Below, piece by piece: positions 1-9,666 of a stretch of DNA of 36,691 bases. The stretch comes from Gammaproteobacteria bacterium. GTDB taxonomy: Bacteria; Pseudomonadota; Gammaproteobacteria; Pseudomonadales; Halieaceae. Position 1 is the stretch's first letter; each line of letters begins with the position of its first letter. The notes beneath the pieces were generated by a model, which was given only the letters and a program-made list of their open reading frames with translations, did no database searches and was not told where the DNA came from. The DNA lies in contig QNFR01000015.1 in assembly GCA_003646405.1 (NCBI GenBank), positions 1 to 36,691 of the forward strand, in the 5' to 3' direction. A program made the translations under genes and the position numbers.

Positions 1-2318
1 AGACACTGGTATCACTTTTAAATGACGCAGAGCTGGCAGATGCGGCGGCAGCGGAGCTGAAGCACACCCTGCTGATGTTTGACTCCTTCCACGATGTGGC
101 CGAGCTGGCCGCAGAGGGCAACGATAACGCCCAGGCCGTACTGCAATCCTGGGCCGATGGGGAATGGTTCACTTCCCGCGACGCGGTGCCTGAATCCATC
201 AAGGTCGCCGTATTCAAGGTGACGGGAGAGACCAACACTGACGACCTGTCCCCCGCTCCGGATGCCTGGTCACGACCCGACATTCCCCTGCACGCCCTGG
301 CCATGTACAAGATGACCCGCGATGGCCTTACGCCACAGGAACACGGTGTAACAGGCCCCATGGCGCAAGTGCAGGAAATCCAGGACAAGGGCCTGCCCGT
401 GGCTTTTGTCGGCGACGTGGTCGGCACCGGCTCTTCGCGCAAATCCGCCACCAACTCGGTGCTGTGGTTCTTCGGCGATGACATAAGCGGTGTACCCAAC
501 AAGAAAGGCGGCGGTATTTGCATTGGCGGCAAAGTCGCACCCATTTTCTACAACACCATGGAAGACGCCGGCGCACTGGTATTTGAAGCTCCCGTGGATG
601 ACCTGGGCATGGGCGACGTGATTGAGATTCGTCCCTACGATGGCAAGATCCTGTCCGAGTCCGGCGATGTGTTGAGTGAATTCAAACTGAAATCCGACGT
701 ACTGCTGGATGAGGTTCGCGCCGGTGGCCGCATCAACCTGATTATCGGCCGCGGCCTGACTACCCGCGCCAGGGAGGCACTGGGCCTGGGCGAATCCGAC
801 TTGTTCCGCAAGCCGGTCGAACCGGTGGATACCGGCAAAGGCTATACCCTGGCGCAAAAAATGGTGGGCAAGGCCTGCGGTACCGACGGCATTCGCCCCG
901 GCACTTATTGCGAACCACGCATGACCACCGTTGGCTCCCAGGACACCACCGGCCCCATGACCCGCGACGAGCTGAAAGACCTGGCCTGCCTGGGTTTCTC
1001 CGCCGACCTGACCATGCAATCGTTCTGTCACACGGCTGCCTACCCCAAGCCGGTGGATATCGATACCCAGCACACACTGCCGGACTTCATCATGACCCGC
1101 GGTGGTGTGTCACTGCGCCCCGGTGATGGCATCATCCACTCCTGGCTCAATCGTATGCTGCTGCCAGACACCGTCGGCACCGGTGGCGACTCCCACACCC
1201 GCTTCCCTATGGGTATTTCCTTCCCGGCGGGTTCCGGCCTGGTGGCGTTCGCCGCGGCCACAGGCGTGATGCCGCTGGATATGCCGGAGTCCGTACTGGT
1301 GCGTTTCAAAGGGGAAATGCAGCCCGGTATTACCCTGCGCGACCTGGTGCACGCCATCCCCTACTACGGCATCCAGCAGGGTCTGCTGACTGTCGACAAG
1401 AAGGGCAAAAAGAATATATTTTCCGGTCGTATCCTGGAGATAGAAGGCCTTACCGGCCTGACTGTGGAGCAGGCTTTTGAGTTATCCGATGCCTCGGCTG
1501 AGCGCTCCGCCGCGGGCTGCACCACCGCTCTGGACGAGGACACCATCGCCCAGTACCTGCGCTCCAACATCGTACTGCTGCGCTCCATGATCGCCGAGGG
1601 CTATGGTGACCCCCGTACCATCGAGCGACGCGCACGCAAGATGGAAGAGTGGCTGGACAAGCCGAGCCTGATGCAAGCGGATGCAGATGCCGAGTACAGC
1701 GCGGTTATCGAAATCGATCTGGCTGATATCACAGAGCCCATCGTCTGTTGCCCGAACGATCCGGACGACGCGCGCCTGCTGTCCGCCGTTGCCGGAGACA
1801 AGGTCGATGAGGTTTTTATCGGCAGCTGCATGACCAATATCGGGCACTTTCGCGCGGCCGGCAAACTACTGGAAAAACACAAAGGCGGCATCTCCACCCG
1901 CTTGTGGATAACCCCCCCCACCCGGATGGATGAGCACCTGCTGATGGAGGAAGGCTACTACAATATCTTCGGCGCCGCAGGCGCGCGTACGGAAATGCCG
2001 GGTTGTTCCCTGTGTATGGGCAACCAGGCGCGCGTGGCCGCCAACTCCACCGTGCTGTCCACCTCCACGCGCAACTTCCCCAACCGCCTGGGCGATGGCG
2101 CCAATGTGTATCTCACCTCAGCGGAACTGGCTGCAGTGGGCGCTATTTTGGGCAAGCTGCCGACGCCCGAGGAATATTTGTCCTTCGCCAGCGATCTCGA
2201 TTCCATGTCTGACGAGATCTACCGCTATATGAATTTTGACCAGATAGTGGAGTTCCAGAAGAGCGCAGAGGAAGGCAAACGTATTGCCGCGGTGGAGATT
2301 CAGGAACTTGGCGCCTGA
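1..2318 (+). CDS. acnB: Aconitate hydratase B (5' end outside window)
   Basis: This is the bifunctional aconitase B / 2-methylisocitrate dehydratase of the TCA cycle, which isomerises citrate to isocitrate in the cytoplasm with a [4Fe-4S] cluster. The reading frame is open from base 3 to the left edge, and residues before the ATG at 75 (for example [12 protein letters not shown]) still match AcnB. The true start is therefore upstream, and roughly 100-125 residues are missing. The remainder follows E. coli AcnB almost without gaps: [19 protein letters not shown], the swivel-domain stretch [12 protein letters not shown], and GGDSHTRFP. The three cluster cysteines are visible: one in [10 protein letters not shown] (codon at 1827) and two in PGCSLCMGN (codons at 2002 and 2011). 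The stop is at 2316-2318. The gene converges on tgpA, 67 bases away. The family assignment is certain; only the start is out of view. Confidence 0.97.
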   Translation, partial: TLVSLLNDAELADAAAAELKHTLLMFDSFHDVAELAAEGNDNAQAVLQSWADGEWFTSRDAVPESIKVAVFKVTGETNTDDLSPAPDAWSRPDIPLHALAMYKMTRDGLTPQEHGVTGPMAQVQEIQDKGLPVAFVGDVVGTGSSRKSATNSVLWFFGDDISGVPNKKGGGICIGGKVAPIFYNTMEDAGALVFEAPVDDLGMGDVIEIRPYDGKILSESGDVLSEFKLKSDVLLDEVRAGGRINLIIGRGLTTRAREALGLGESDLFRKPVEPVDTGKGYTLAQKMVGKACGTDGIRPGTYCEPRMTTVGSQDTTGPMTRDELKDLACLGFSADLTMQSFCHTAAYPKPVDIDTQHTLPDFIMTRGGVSLRPGDGIIHSWLNRMLLPDTVGTGGDSHTRFPMGISFPAGSGLVAFAAATGVMPLDMPESVLVRFKGEMQPGITLRDLVHAIPYYGIQQGLLTVDKKGKKNIFSGRILEIEGLTGLTVEQAFELSDASAERSAAGCTTALDEDTIAQYLRSNIVLLRSMIAEGYGDPRTIERRARKMEEWLDKPSLMQADADAEYSAVIEIDLADITEPIVCCPNDPDDARLLSAVAGDKVDEVFIGSCMTNIGHFRAAGKLLEKHKGGISTRLWITPPTRMDEHLLMEEGYYNIFGAAGARTEMPGCSLCMGNQARVAANSTVLSTSTRNFPNRLGDGANVYLTSAELAAVGAILGKLPTPEEYLSFASDLDSMSDEIYRYMNFDQIVEFQKSAEEGKRIAAVEIQELGA

Positions 2319-2346
2319 TTCATTCATCGCCTGCGGGCTGGCTTTT

Positions 2347-2381
2347 GGCGTTTTCGCCGATCCAGGTGCGCACTGCGCACC
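2347..2381. other. Two small hairpins between convergent acnB and tgpA
   Basis: Two inverted repeats lie in the 67-base convergent gap. One is GGCG-TTTT-CGCC at 2347-2358; the other is GGTGCGC-ACT-GCGCACC at 2365-2381. Neither is followed by a clean T-run on either strand, so they are not textbook intrinsic terminators. Their place between two facing stop codons suggests a shared transcription end. Confidence 0.35.
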
Positions 2382-2385
2382 ATCA

Positions 2386-4398
2386 CTACTGCCCCTTGCG
2401 CGGCCTGAACCCCGCCACGACTTTTTTGAATTGACGCAGTAGATCGGTTTCAAGCTCCGGAGACCCCGCTTTTTCCCTATAGGCCAGATCGCCATGCAGC
2501 GACGTGATTTGATCGATTCGCGCTGCCAGGGCCGGCATAGCCTGTCGTGCCCGGTGCGCCAACTGATCCGGCGTCTCACCGGGCTCACGGTCTATGCCCA
2601 CTCCAGCCAGGCGGCTGCAGAAAATCAGGTACTGCTTGTCCAGCGTGCTGAGTTGATGCGTAGCGCGCTTGCGCAACAGTGATATTGCCACCGGAATCAA
2701 CACCAACGCCCAACTACCAAGCAGCACCGCGGCAAACTTACGCGCGCTGATCTCGCCAAACACGTTCTGCAGTAACTGAAATTGCTGCTCGCTATTGAAA
2801 CCGACCACCCAGGTCTGCCACCTGTAGGTAAGCGCGTCATAGCGCAGACGCAACAAATTGACCCAGGCGATACTGCGGTAGCGCAGGGGAGAAAGTGGCG
2901 AGTTCTCCAGAAAACTGCCCTCCCCCGCCAGCGCTTGTTCCAGTCCCCACTCGATGCGCTCCGGGGAAACTGCCGCGGTGGGATCTACCCGCACCCAGCC
3001 CTGCCCCGCAAGCCACACTTCCGCCCAGGCGTGGGCGTCAAACTGATGCACGATCACCGTTTTGTTCACTGGATTTACCTCGCCACCCTGATAGCCGGCC
3101 ACCACCCTCGCGGGGACGCCTCCGGCGCGCATCATGACAACGAAAGCGTAGGCGTAATGTTCGCAGAACCCACGCCGCGTCCGGAACAGAAACTGATCCA
3201 TGGGGTGCTCCCCCGGCAGCGCTTCGGGTTGCAGCGTGTAGATATAGGGTTCGGTATTAAACTTGTTAAGTACCGCTTTGACAAAATCCCCATCGCTGGC
3301 CACACCACGCCTTAATTCCTGTGCCAACTGTCGTGTCTGTGGATTGTCCTGCGCCGGCAATTGCAGCTCGGTTTTACGACGCCAGTCCGAAAGCGCCGTC
3401 TCCAGCAGTGCCTCAGGCCAGGAACTGACGTTGTACCTGTACTGATCTTCCAACGGCACCAGTAAAAACAGGCTAAAATCCGCAGCCGCCATCACCCCCA
3501 GGTGTTCCGCCTGAGCGTAGCGCAGACTGTACAGCCAATTTTGCTGGGTGGGCTCCATGATAATGCTGTAATTCAGTGGTTCCCCGCTGGTCAGGACTTC
3601 TTGCGGGCGACGCTCGGCCACGGGCACATCGTAGTAGCGTAAACTGCGCCAGGCGCCCTCTTGCAATGTGCTGAAAACCAGCCCCCGCCAGTACATCTGC
3701 GACGGGGCCGGAATTTCTCCGTCAAATTGTACGCGGAAGGCGACATCGGCAGATTGACTAAGCCGGGAAACATCGCCGGGTTTCATGAAGTCACTCATTC
3801 CGGTTTTGGCAGTTTGACTTTTAGCCGGCACAGCCCACAGTGGACCTATGCGGGGAAACATAAAAAACAACACCACCATCAGTGGCATCGCCTGCAACAA
3901 CATGATGCCGGCCAGGCGAATCGTTTTGCGGTTGAACTGGTGCTCTCCGGGCTGATGCAAGGCCACCAGAGCGGTGGTTATCAGGAGCACATTCAGTAGT
4001 GAGTACAGAACAATCAGCAGATCCTGGGTGAACAGAAATTCGGTGATGCAAATAAAGTAGCCCAGGAACAGCAGTACATAGGCATCCTTGCGGCTCGTCA
4101 GCTCGATCAGCTTGAGGGCAAAGGCCGTCAACAGCAGGGCCACCGTAGGCTCCAGACCTATCAGGGAACCGTAACTCAGGTAAATTCCGGCGAAGCCGCT
4201 CAGCGTCAACAAAATCTTCACCCGACGACCAGGGAATGACCAGCGGCCACTGTATACAAGCATGCGCCACACAGCGGAAAAGACATATATAGCCAAAATC
4301 CACAGGGGTATTCGAGCGGCATGGGGAGCCATCAGCGTGAACAGGCAAATGATCATCCACACCAGGGCGTTGCGCGGCACTTGCTGCTGCGGTTTCAC
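2386..4398 (-). CDS. tgpA: TgpA-type membrane transglutaminase-like protein
   Basis: This is an inner-membrane protein with a periplasmic transglutaminase-like domain, 670 residues long, of the same build as Pseudomonas aeruginosa TgpA. Residues 1-190 hold several hydrophobic helices (the DUF3488 region). The transglutaminase core carries the Cys-His-Asp triad: Cys412 in RRGFCEHYAYAF, His456 in HQFDAHAWAEVW and Asp472 in VRVDPTAAV. A further membrane helix lies near 557-576, followed by a cytoplasmic tail. The start is GTG and overlaps the stop of the DUF58 gene by four bases (GTGA), which implies translational coupling. It is the last gene of a moxR-DUF58-tgpA unit. The natural substrate of TgpA is not established; a role in envelope or peptidoglycan maintenance is inferred from the family. 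Confidence 0.9.
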   Translation of the reverse strand: MKPQQQVPRNALVWMIICLFTLMAPHAARIPLWILAIYVFSAVWRMLVYSGRWSFPGRRVKILLTLSGFAGIYLSYGSLIGLEPTVALLLTAFALKLIELTSRKDAYVLLFLGYFICITEFLFTQDLLIVLYSLLNVLLITTALVALHQPGEHQFNRKTIRLAGIMLLQAMPLMVVLFFMFPRIGPLWAVPAKSQTAKTGMSDFMKPGDVSRLSQSADVAFRVQFDGEIPAPSQMYWRGLVFSTLQEGAWRSLRYYDVPVAERRPQEVLTSGEPLNYSIIMEPTQQNWLYSLRYAQAEHLGVMAAADFSLFLLVPLEDQYRYNVSSWPEALLETALSDWRRKTELQLPAQDNPQTRQLAQELRRGVASDGDFVKAVLNKFNTEPYIYTLQPEALPGEHPMDQFLFRTRRGFCEHYAYAFVVMMRAGGVPARVVAGYQGGEVNPVNKTVIVHQFDAHAWAEVWLAGQGWVRVDPTAAVSPERIEWGLEQALAGEGSFLENSPLSPLRYRSIAWVNLLRLRYDALTYRWQTWVVGFNSEQQFQLLQNVFGEISARKFAAVLLGSWALVLIPVAISLLRKRATHQLSTLDKQYLIFCSRLAGVGIDREPGETPDQLAHRARQAMPALAARIDQITSLHGDLAYREKAGSPELETDLLRQFKKVVAGFRPRKGQ

Positions 4399-5393
4399 TG
4401 GCGCTTGTCCCCCTGACCGTAGAGGGCCAACTCCTTCAGTACCCGGTCACGGTGTTTCTCTCCCATACCCGGCTCGATTACAACGCCGGGCAACCGCAGG
4501 CCGTATTCCTCGTTCCGGCCCTCGAATTCCAGCGCCCAGTAACACAAATGAGACAGACGTTGTTCGATACCCAAACCGGGAAACATGTCCCAGTCCAGCC
4601 ATACACTACGGTCTGCGTAAGCGGCGTACTGCTTGCTTTGCAAACCCTGCCCCTTGGCAAGTCCCTTCCAGTGAATCTGGCGCAGGGAATCTCCTCGCCG
4701 ATAATCCCTGAAGCCGTAAAAGTCATCACTGCCGGTGACAGGCACGGCCGCACCGTCTGGCTTGTCGGTAGCCAAACCCGGCAGCTGTGCTGAGGCCAGC
4801 GGTTGTGGATAGACCAGCGCATAAAGGTCCAGGTCTATCCAGGTCCAGCACCGCAACAGGCCCAGGGGATAGGTGGATTCCAACAGTAAACGCCCGGGGC
4901 TGTACCAACCGCGTTTACCCACTGCCGTGTGCAATTGCACCTGCACCCGGTCCTCTTCCACTAGGCTCACCAGCGCGTCCGTGCTGTCGGGCCAGGTCAT
5001 ATACAGCGCGAAATGATCCCGCCGTTTACCCCTTTCAATCAGCACATCAAACTTCGACTGCTGACCCGGAAATGCAGGCTGCGCGCGCAGGGCGCGAATG
5101 GTCAGGCCGGAAAGATTAGCAAAGGTATGCAGGGTGGCGATGATAAACAGGGTAGCCAGCAAAAACGTCAGCGCGTAACTCATATTATTCTGGTAGTTGA
5201 TGGCCGCAATCAACATAATCAGCAGACAAAAACCGAAGAAAAAGCCCACCCGACTGGGAAAAATAAATATGCGCTTCTGATCCAGGGTGACCACCCGGGA
5301 CGGTGGAATGCGGCGATTGATCCACGCGCGAAACCGGGTGCGCAGGCGCTGCCTGATACTTTGCTTCTGCATTTGCTCGGCTCTGCTTGGCAC
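4395..5393 (-). CDS. DUF58 domain membrane protein
   Basis: This 332-residue protein belongs to the DUF58 family, the usual partner of MoxR ATPases. Two adjacent hydrophobic segments lie at about residues 45-85, after a basic N-terminal stretch. The C-terminal half has the family signature DDFYGFRDYRRGDSLRQIHW followed by KGLAKGQGL. DUF58 proteins are thought to carry a von Willebrand A-like fold and to work with MoxR chaperones, but the molecular role is unknown. The start used is GTG at 5393; an in-frame ATG at codon 8 (5372) is an alternative, and neither has a strong ribosome binding site. The gene lies 12 bases after moxR and overlaps tgpA by four bases, so the three are very probably one transcript. 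Confidence 0.88.
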   Translation of the reverse strand: MPSRAEQMQKQSIRQRLRTRFRAWINRRIPPSRVVTLDQKRIFIFPSRVGFFFGFCLLIMLIAAINYQNNMSYALTFLLATLFIIATLHTFANLSGLTIRALRAQPAFPGQQSKFDVLIERGKRRDHFALYMTWPDSTDALVSLVEEDRVQVQLHTAVGKRGWYSPGRLLLESTYPLGLLRCWTWIDLDLYALVYPQPLASAQLPGLATDKPDGAAVPVTGSDDFYGFRDYRRGDSLRQIHWKGLAKGQGLQSKQYAAYADRSVWLDWDMFPGLGIEQRLSHLCYWALEFEGRNEEYGLRLPGVVIEPGMGEKHRDRVLKELALYGQGDKRQ

Positions 5394-5405
5394 CGGCTTA
5401 CCCGA

Positions 5406-6335
5406 TCAAGGCCTGATCACATCCACATTGCGCTGCAGTAAATCTATCAGCGCCATGCCGCCACCGGCATAATCGCCACTGGGCACCAGGCGATGAGAGG
5501 CCACCGCGGGCAACACCATCTGCAGGTCTTCGGGCACCACATGCCCGCGATTGTGCATTACCGCCCAGGTTTTCGCGCTTTCCAGCAAAGCCAGCGCTCC
5601 GCGCGGCGACAGACCAACCTCGAATTCGGCCGATTGACGTGTATAGGCCACCAGGCGCTGCAGGTAATCCAGCAAATTATCCGAGGCGTGTACCTGACCT
5701 ACCGCGCTGCGAATAGCATCCAACTGCGCGCCGTCTATACGCTGCGTAAGCACATCGCGATTTGCCAGGGTTACCTGTTGGCGCAGCAGCATTTCCCGCT
5801 CGGCCCTGGGGTGCGGGTAGCCCAGCTCCAGTCGCATGAGGAAGCGATCTAACTGTGATTCCGGCAGGGGGTAGGTGCCCGACTGGTGAATGGGATTCTG
5901 TGTGGCGACAACAAAAAACGGGTCAGGTAGTGGTCTGGTCTCGCCTTCGACCGTCACCTGCCCTTCCGCCATGGCCTCCAGCAAGGCACTCTGGGTTCGC
6001 GGTGTCGTACGGTTGATCTCGTCGGCCAGTAACAACTGGGTAAAGATGGGACCGGGGTGAAAACTGAAGCTGGCGTCGTTGCGGTCGTACACGGAAACCC
6101 CGAGAATATCCGCCGGCAGCAGGTCACTGGTGAACTGAACCCGCTTCCAAGACAGACCCAATACCTCGGCCAGGGCTTGCGACAAGGTGGTTTTACCCAT
6201 ACCGGGCAAGTCTTCTATCAGCAAGTGCCCACGGGCGAACAGGCAGCATAGCGCCAACCTGATCTGGGGTTCCTTACCCAGCAGAACCTGCCCCACCTCG
6301 GCTACCGCCGCGTCGATCACACCCTGTAGTTGCAT
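5406..6335 (-). CDS. MoxR-family AAA+ ATPase
   Basis: This 309-residue MoxR-type AAA+ ATPase is a chaperone-like protein thought to help assemble or activate metal- or membrane-associated complexes. The Walker A motif is at residues 45-50 (GMGKTT, within EDLPGMGKTTLSQ), Walker B at about 101-108 (LLLADEINR), and sensor 1 in ATQNPIHQSGTYPLPESQLD near 144-163. The length is normal for the family, and the ATG start gives the expected N-terminus. It starts 31 bases after the metZ stop and is followed by the DUF58 and transglutaminase genes. That trio recurs in many bacteria, which supports a joint envelope function. The gap after metZ holds no evident terminator, so read-through from the purF-metZ operon is possible. 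Confidence 0.93.
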   Translation of the reverse strand: MQLQGVIDAAVAEVGQVLLGKEPQIRLALCCLFARGHLLIEDLPGMGKTTLSQALAEVLGLSWKRVQFTSDLLPADILGVSVYDRNDASFSFHPGPIFTQLLLADEINRTTPRTQSALLEAMAEGQVTVEGETRPLPDPFFVVATQNPIHQSGTYPLPESQLDRFLMRLELGYPHPRAEREMLLRQQVTLANRDVLTQRIDGAQLDAIRSAVGQVHASDNLLDYLQRLVAYTRQSAEFEVGLSPRGALALLESAKTWAVMHNRGHVVPEDLQMVLPAVASHRLVPSGDYAGGGMALIDLLQRNVDVIRP

Positions 6336-6366
6336 TTTAGTTGCCCCGGGGTTGTGTAAAATACTG

Positions 6367-7569
6367 TCAGCTCAGGCCGGCGAAACCTCGCTGCAGATCC
6401 GTTTTTAGATCGTCCACGTGTTCCAGTCCTACCGCAACACGAATCAGGTTATCCGTAATACCGGCCTCTGCCCTATCCTGTGCACTGAGCCGGCCATGGG
6501 TAGTGGTCGCCGGATGCACGATGGTGCTCTTGGCATCGCCGAGATTGGCAGTCAGAGACAGTATTCGGGTGGCGTCGATAAACTGCCAGGCCTGCTCTTG
6601 GCCGCCTTTGACCTGGAACGACAGCACACCGCCAAATGCACTCTGCTGTCGACAGGCCAACTCGTGACCCGGATGGTCTTCCAGCCCCGCGTAGTATACT
6701 TTCTCGACCGCAGGTTGTTGTTGCAGCCAGCGAGCCAGTTCCAGTGCCGATCGACTGTGGACCTCCATGCGCAGGCGCAAAGTTTCCAGGCCCTTGAGAA
6801 ATACCCAGGCATTGAAGGCACTCATAGTGGGGCCGCAGGTGCGCAGGAAGGTCAAAACTTCATCCATATGTTGCCAGGAGCCGACCACGGCACCGCCCAC
6901 ACAACGCCCCTGGCCATCCAGGTACTTGGTAGCGGAGTGCACTACGATATCGGCTCCCAGGGCCAGCGGGGTCTGCAGCGCGGGGGTGCAGAAGCAGTTA
7001 TCCACTACCAACAGACAATCATGTTCTTTGGCAAGACCCGACAGCACCGCCAGATCCGCCACTTCACAAAGTGGATTGGACGGTGTCTCCACAAACAACA
7101 TGGCCGTGTTCGGGCGAATCGCGGCACGCCACTGAGCAAGGTCTAACAGCGGGACAAAAGTCACTTCCACACCGAATTTGACCAGGTATTTGCCAAACAG
7201 GTTGACCGTAGTGCCGAACACGTCCCGTGAACACACCACGTGGTCGCCGCTCTTGAGCAGGGCCATGCAGGTGCTGAGTATCGCCGCCATACCAGAGGCT
7301 GTTGCCACCGCTGCTTGTGCCCCTTCCAGTGCCGCAATACGCTGCTCAAATGTGCGCACAGTGGGATTGGTATAGCGTGAATAAACATTGCCGGGCACAT
7401 CCCCGGAAAAACGGGCAGCTGCATCTGCGGCATTGTCAAACACATAGCTGGAGGTGGTGAAAATGGGCTCACTATGCTCCCCCTCCGCGGTGCGTGAAAT
7501 ACCTGCGCGCACGGCCAGGGTATCCAGGTGGACCCCATCCAATGCGCTCGGTTCAAAGTCATCAGTCAT
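6367..7569 (-). CDS. metZ: O-succinylhomoserine sulfhydrylase
   Basis: This PLP-dependent Cys/Met-metabolism enzyme has 400 residues. In the direct-sulfhydrylation route it converts O-succinylhomoserine and sulfide to homocysteine. Lys215, in DIVVHSATKYLDGQG, is the Schiff-base lysine; the cofactor-binding stretches ASGMAAI and FVETPSNPL are also present. The frame stays open upstream as far as 7812, but that part overlaps purF and resembles no protein. The ATG at 7569 gives the normal family N-terminus and lies 7 bases after the purF stop. The purF-metZ order is conserved in pseudomonads, which is why MetZ is preferred over cystathionine gamma-synthase or lyase. Substrate choice (O-succinyl versus O-acetyl) cannot be proved from sequence alone. 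Confidence 0.92.
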   Translation of the reverse strand: MTDDFEPSALDGVHLDTLAVRAGISRTAEGEHSEPIFTTSSYVFDNAADAAARFSGDVPGNVYSRYTNPTVRTFEQRIAALEGAQAAVATASGMAAILSTCMALLKSGDHVVCSRDVFGTTVNLFGKYLVKFGVEVTFVPLLDLAQWRAAIRPNTAMLFVETPSNPLCEVADLAVLSGLAKEHDCLLVVDNCFCTPALQTPLALGADIVVHSATKYLDGQGRCVGGAVVGSWQHMDEVLTFLRTCGPTMSAFNAWVFLKGLETLRLRMEVHSRSALELARWLQQQPAVEKVYYAGLEDHPGHELACRQQSAFGGVLSFQVKGGQEQAWQFIDATRILSLTANLGDAKSTIVHPATTTHGRLSAQDRAEAGITDNLIRVAVGLEHVDDLKTDLQRGFAGLS

Positions 7570-7576
7570 GTTTGTT

Positions 7577-9097
7577 CTAAACGTCGTTATGCAGGCCGAC
7601 CACTGCGCCGTCCGCCTGCAATTCGGCTCTCCTTTCATTTTGCGCATCATCATTGCGCAGTGATTCCACCCGATCAAGGTAATTTTGATCCACATCACCG
7701 GTAATATATTCGCCGTTGAATACGGAGCAATCAAAGCCATTGATAGCGGGATTACCATCCAGCGAGCACTGCACCAGGTCATCCAGTTCCTGGTAAACCA
7801 GCCAATCCGCACCGATCAACTCACAGACTTCGTCCACGGTCCTGCCGTAGGCAATCAGTTCCGATGCCGAGGGCATATCTATACCATAGACATTGGGGTA
7901 GCGCACCGGCGGTGCCGCTGAGGCAAAATATACGTTGGCGGCACCAGCACCCCTGGCCATCTCGATAATTTGCCGGCAAGTGGTGCCACGGACGATGGAG
8001 TCATCCACCAGCATGACGTTTTTGCCTGCAAACTCCAGTGGTACCGGATTGAGCTTCTGGCGCACAGACTTCTTGCGCTCGCTCTGTCCCGGCATAATAA
8101 ATGTCCGACCGATATAGCGGTTTTTCATCAGGCCTTCACGAAACTTGACGCCCAGTTCATAAGCCATGGACTGCGCGGCTATTCGGCTGGTATCGGGTAT
8201 CGGGATGACCACGTCGATCTTCAACTCCGGGCGCAGCTTACGGATTTTCCGAGCCAGGGTCGCTCCCTGGCGCATCCGCGTTTTATAGACTGAGATGCCA
8301 TCCATCAGGGAGTCGGGCCGGGCGAAGTAGACGTGCTCGAAAATACACGGCTGAGGACTGACCCGTTCCGAGCACTGGCGTCGATGCAGTTGCCCCAACT
8401 GGTCGATAAAAATAGCCTCACCGGGTGCCACGTCACCCAACAGCGTAAAGCCCAGTACATCCAGGGCGACACTCTCGGATGCAATCATATACTCCTGGCC
8501 CGATGCGCTGTCGCGCACACCAACAACCAGGGGGCGGATGCCCAGCGGATCACGAAAACCCACCACCCCGTAATTCACCAGCAAACACACCGCCACATAG
8601 CCGCCGCGACAGCGCTTGTGCAGCGCCTTGACCGCCTTGAATATATCGTCGGCACCGGGACTCAGCTTGCCCAGTGCCTGCATCTCGTGTGCAAATACGT
8701 TGAGCAGCACCTCGGAGTCAGAGTCGGTATTGAGGTGCCGCAGGTCATCCTGGAATAACTCCCGGGTCAGCTGCTCGGCATTCGTCAGGTTACCGTTATG
8801 CGCCAGGGCGATACCGTAGGGCGAATTGACATAAAATGGCTGCGCCAGCGCCGCACCGGAACTCCCCGCTGTGGGATAGCGCACATGGCCAATGCCCATC
8901 GTGCCTCGCAGCCGGTGCATGTGCTGCTGGCGGAACACATCGCGCACCAACCCTTCACTTTTGCGTTGACTGAACTTGCCGCCCACGCAGGTCATAATAC
9001 CGGCGGCGTCCTGTCCCCTGTGCTGCAGCACCGTCAGGGCATCGTAGATGTCGGGAGCGACATCGTTCTTTGCAACCAAGCCAACCAGACCACACAT
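7577..9097 (-). CDS. purF: Amidophosphoribosyltransferase
   Basis: This is the committed enzyme of purine synthesis: PRPP plus glutamine gives 5-phosphoribosylamine. It has 506 residues. The N-terminus is MCGLVGLVAK, so Cys2 becomes the N-terminal nucleophile of the class II glutaminase domain once the Met is removed. LQHRGQDAAGI and HNGNLTN are conserved glutaminase elements. The C-terminal phosphoribosyltransferase domain has the PRPP-binding motif at about 361-374 (VMLVDDSIVRGTT). The gene lies between cvpA (27 bases upstream) and metZ (7 bases downstream). A PurR-type operator was not found in the short upstream gap. The gene is intact and typical. Confidence 0.97.
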   Translation of the reverse strand: MCGLVGLVAKNDVAPDIYDALTVLQHRGQDAAGIMTCVGGKFSQRKSEGLVRDVFRQQHMHRLRGTMGIGHVRYPTAGSSGAALAQPFYVNSPYGIALAHNGNLTNAEQLTRELFQDDLRHLNTDSDSEVLLNVFAHEMQALGKLSPGADDIFKAVKALHKRCRGGYVAVCLLVNYGVVGFRDPLGIRPLVVGVRDSASGQEYMIASESVALDVLGFTLLGDVAPGEAIFIDQLGQLHRRQCSERVSPQPCIFEHVYFARPDSLMDGISVYKTRMRQGATLARKIRKLRPELKIDVVIPIPDTSRIAAQSMAYELGVKFREGLMKNRYIGRTFIMPGQSERKKSVRQKLNPVPLEFAGKNVMLVDDSIVRGTTCRQIIEMARGAGAANVYFASAAPPVRYPNVYGIDMPSASELIAYGRTVDEVCELIGADWLVYQELDDLVQCSLDGNPAINGFDCSVFNGEYITGDVDQNYLDRVESLRNDDAQNERRAELQADGAVVGLHNDV

Positions 9098-9124
9098 TCG
9101 CCACTCACCTCATTGCCAATAAAT

Positions 9125-9640
9125 TCAGGCCGATATCGCCTGCGCGCCAGCATTAAACTGCGAGAACAGTGTTTGCACCCAATACGCCAACATATCCAGA
9201 TGGGGCATCAACTGCGACTGGTGCAACCACTGCAGATCCCCGGGCGGCGCCAGCTGGCGCAATACAAATACGGCTACCAGGACAAGGATAACGCCACGGG
9301 CAAAGCCAAACACCGTACCCAGCACCCGGTCCAGCACGGTCAAGCCAGTGACCTTGACCAACAGACCCGCCAACTTAGCCAACACACCGGCAACGACCAG
9401 CGTCCCGACAAACAAAATCGCATAGGAAGCCACATAACGACCGGCGATATTGACGATCCATTCCGCCAACAGGGACGCCATCTCGTCTACGAACAGGTTG
9501 GCGATCACAAAGGCCGCCACCCACCCCGCCAGGGACAAGGCCTCCCTGACAAACCCGCGCCACAAACTCAGCAGGATCGACAAGCTCAGCACGACGATGA
9601 TTATCCAATCCACCCCGTTGAGGTGTGTCCAGTCCACCAC
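9125..9640 (-). CDS. cvpA: CvpA family inner-membrane protein
   Basis: This 171-residue integral membrane protein of the CvpA family was named for a role in colicin V export in E. coli and has also been linked to envelope tolerance. Four hydrophobic stretches are visible, starting with VDWIIIVVLSLSILLSLWRG; the charged stretch GFVREALSL after the first helix is typical. The start used is GTG at 9640 (GTG GTG GAC TGG), with a GGTAGG-like site a few bases upstream. A later GTG at codon 10, just before DWIII, is also possible and would match shorter homologues. It sits directly before purF, as in E. coli and Pseudomonas. Confidence 0.9.
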   Translation of the reverse strand: MVDWTHLNGVDWIIIVVLSLSILLSLWRGFVREALSLAGWVAAFVIANLFVDEMASLLAEWIVNIAGRYVASYAILFVGTLVVAGVLAKLAGLLVKVTGLTVLDRVLGTVFGFARGVILVLVAVFVLRQLAPPGDLQWLHQSQLMPHLDMLAYWVQTLFSQFNAGAQAISA

Positions 9641-9666
9641 CCCGACCTACCCTGAAACCCGGTGTA

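Noticed and set aside
270-1073. 267-codon minus-strand open frame
   Set aside because: It lies wholly inside acnB, whose frame matches AcnB throughout; the antisense product shows no family likeness.
1903-1911. Exact DnaA box TGTGGATAA in acnB
   Set aside because: It is single, within a conserved coding stretch, and compatible with chance.
7570-7812. Longer N-terminus for metZ
   Set aside because: The extra 81 codons overlap purF and encode nothing like the family; the ATG at 7569 gives the normal N-terminus.
8798-9655. 285-codon plus-strand open frame
   Set aside because: It is antisense to purF and cvpA, crosses a gene boundary and has a low-complexity, His/Gln-rich product.
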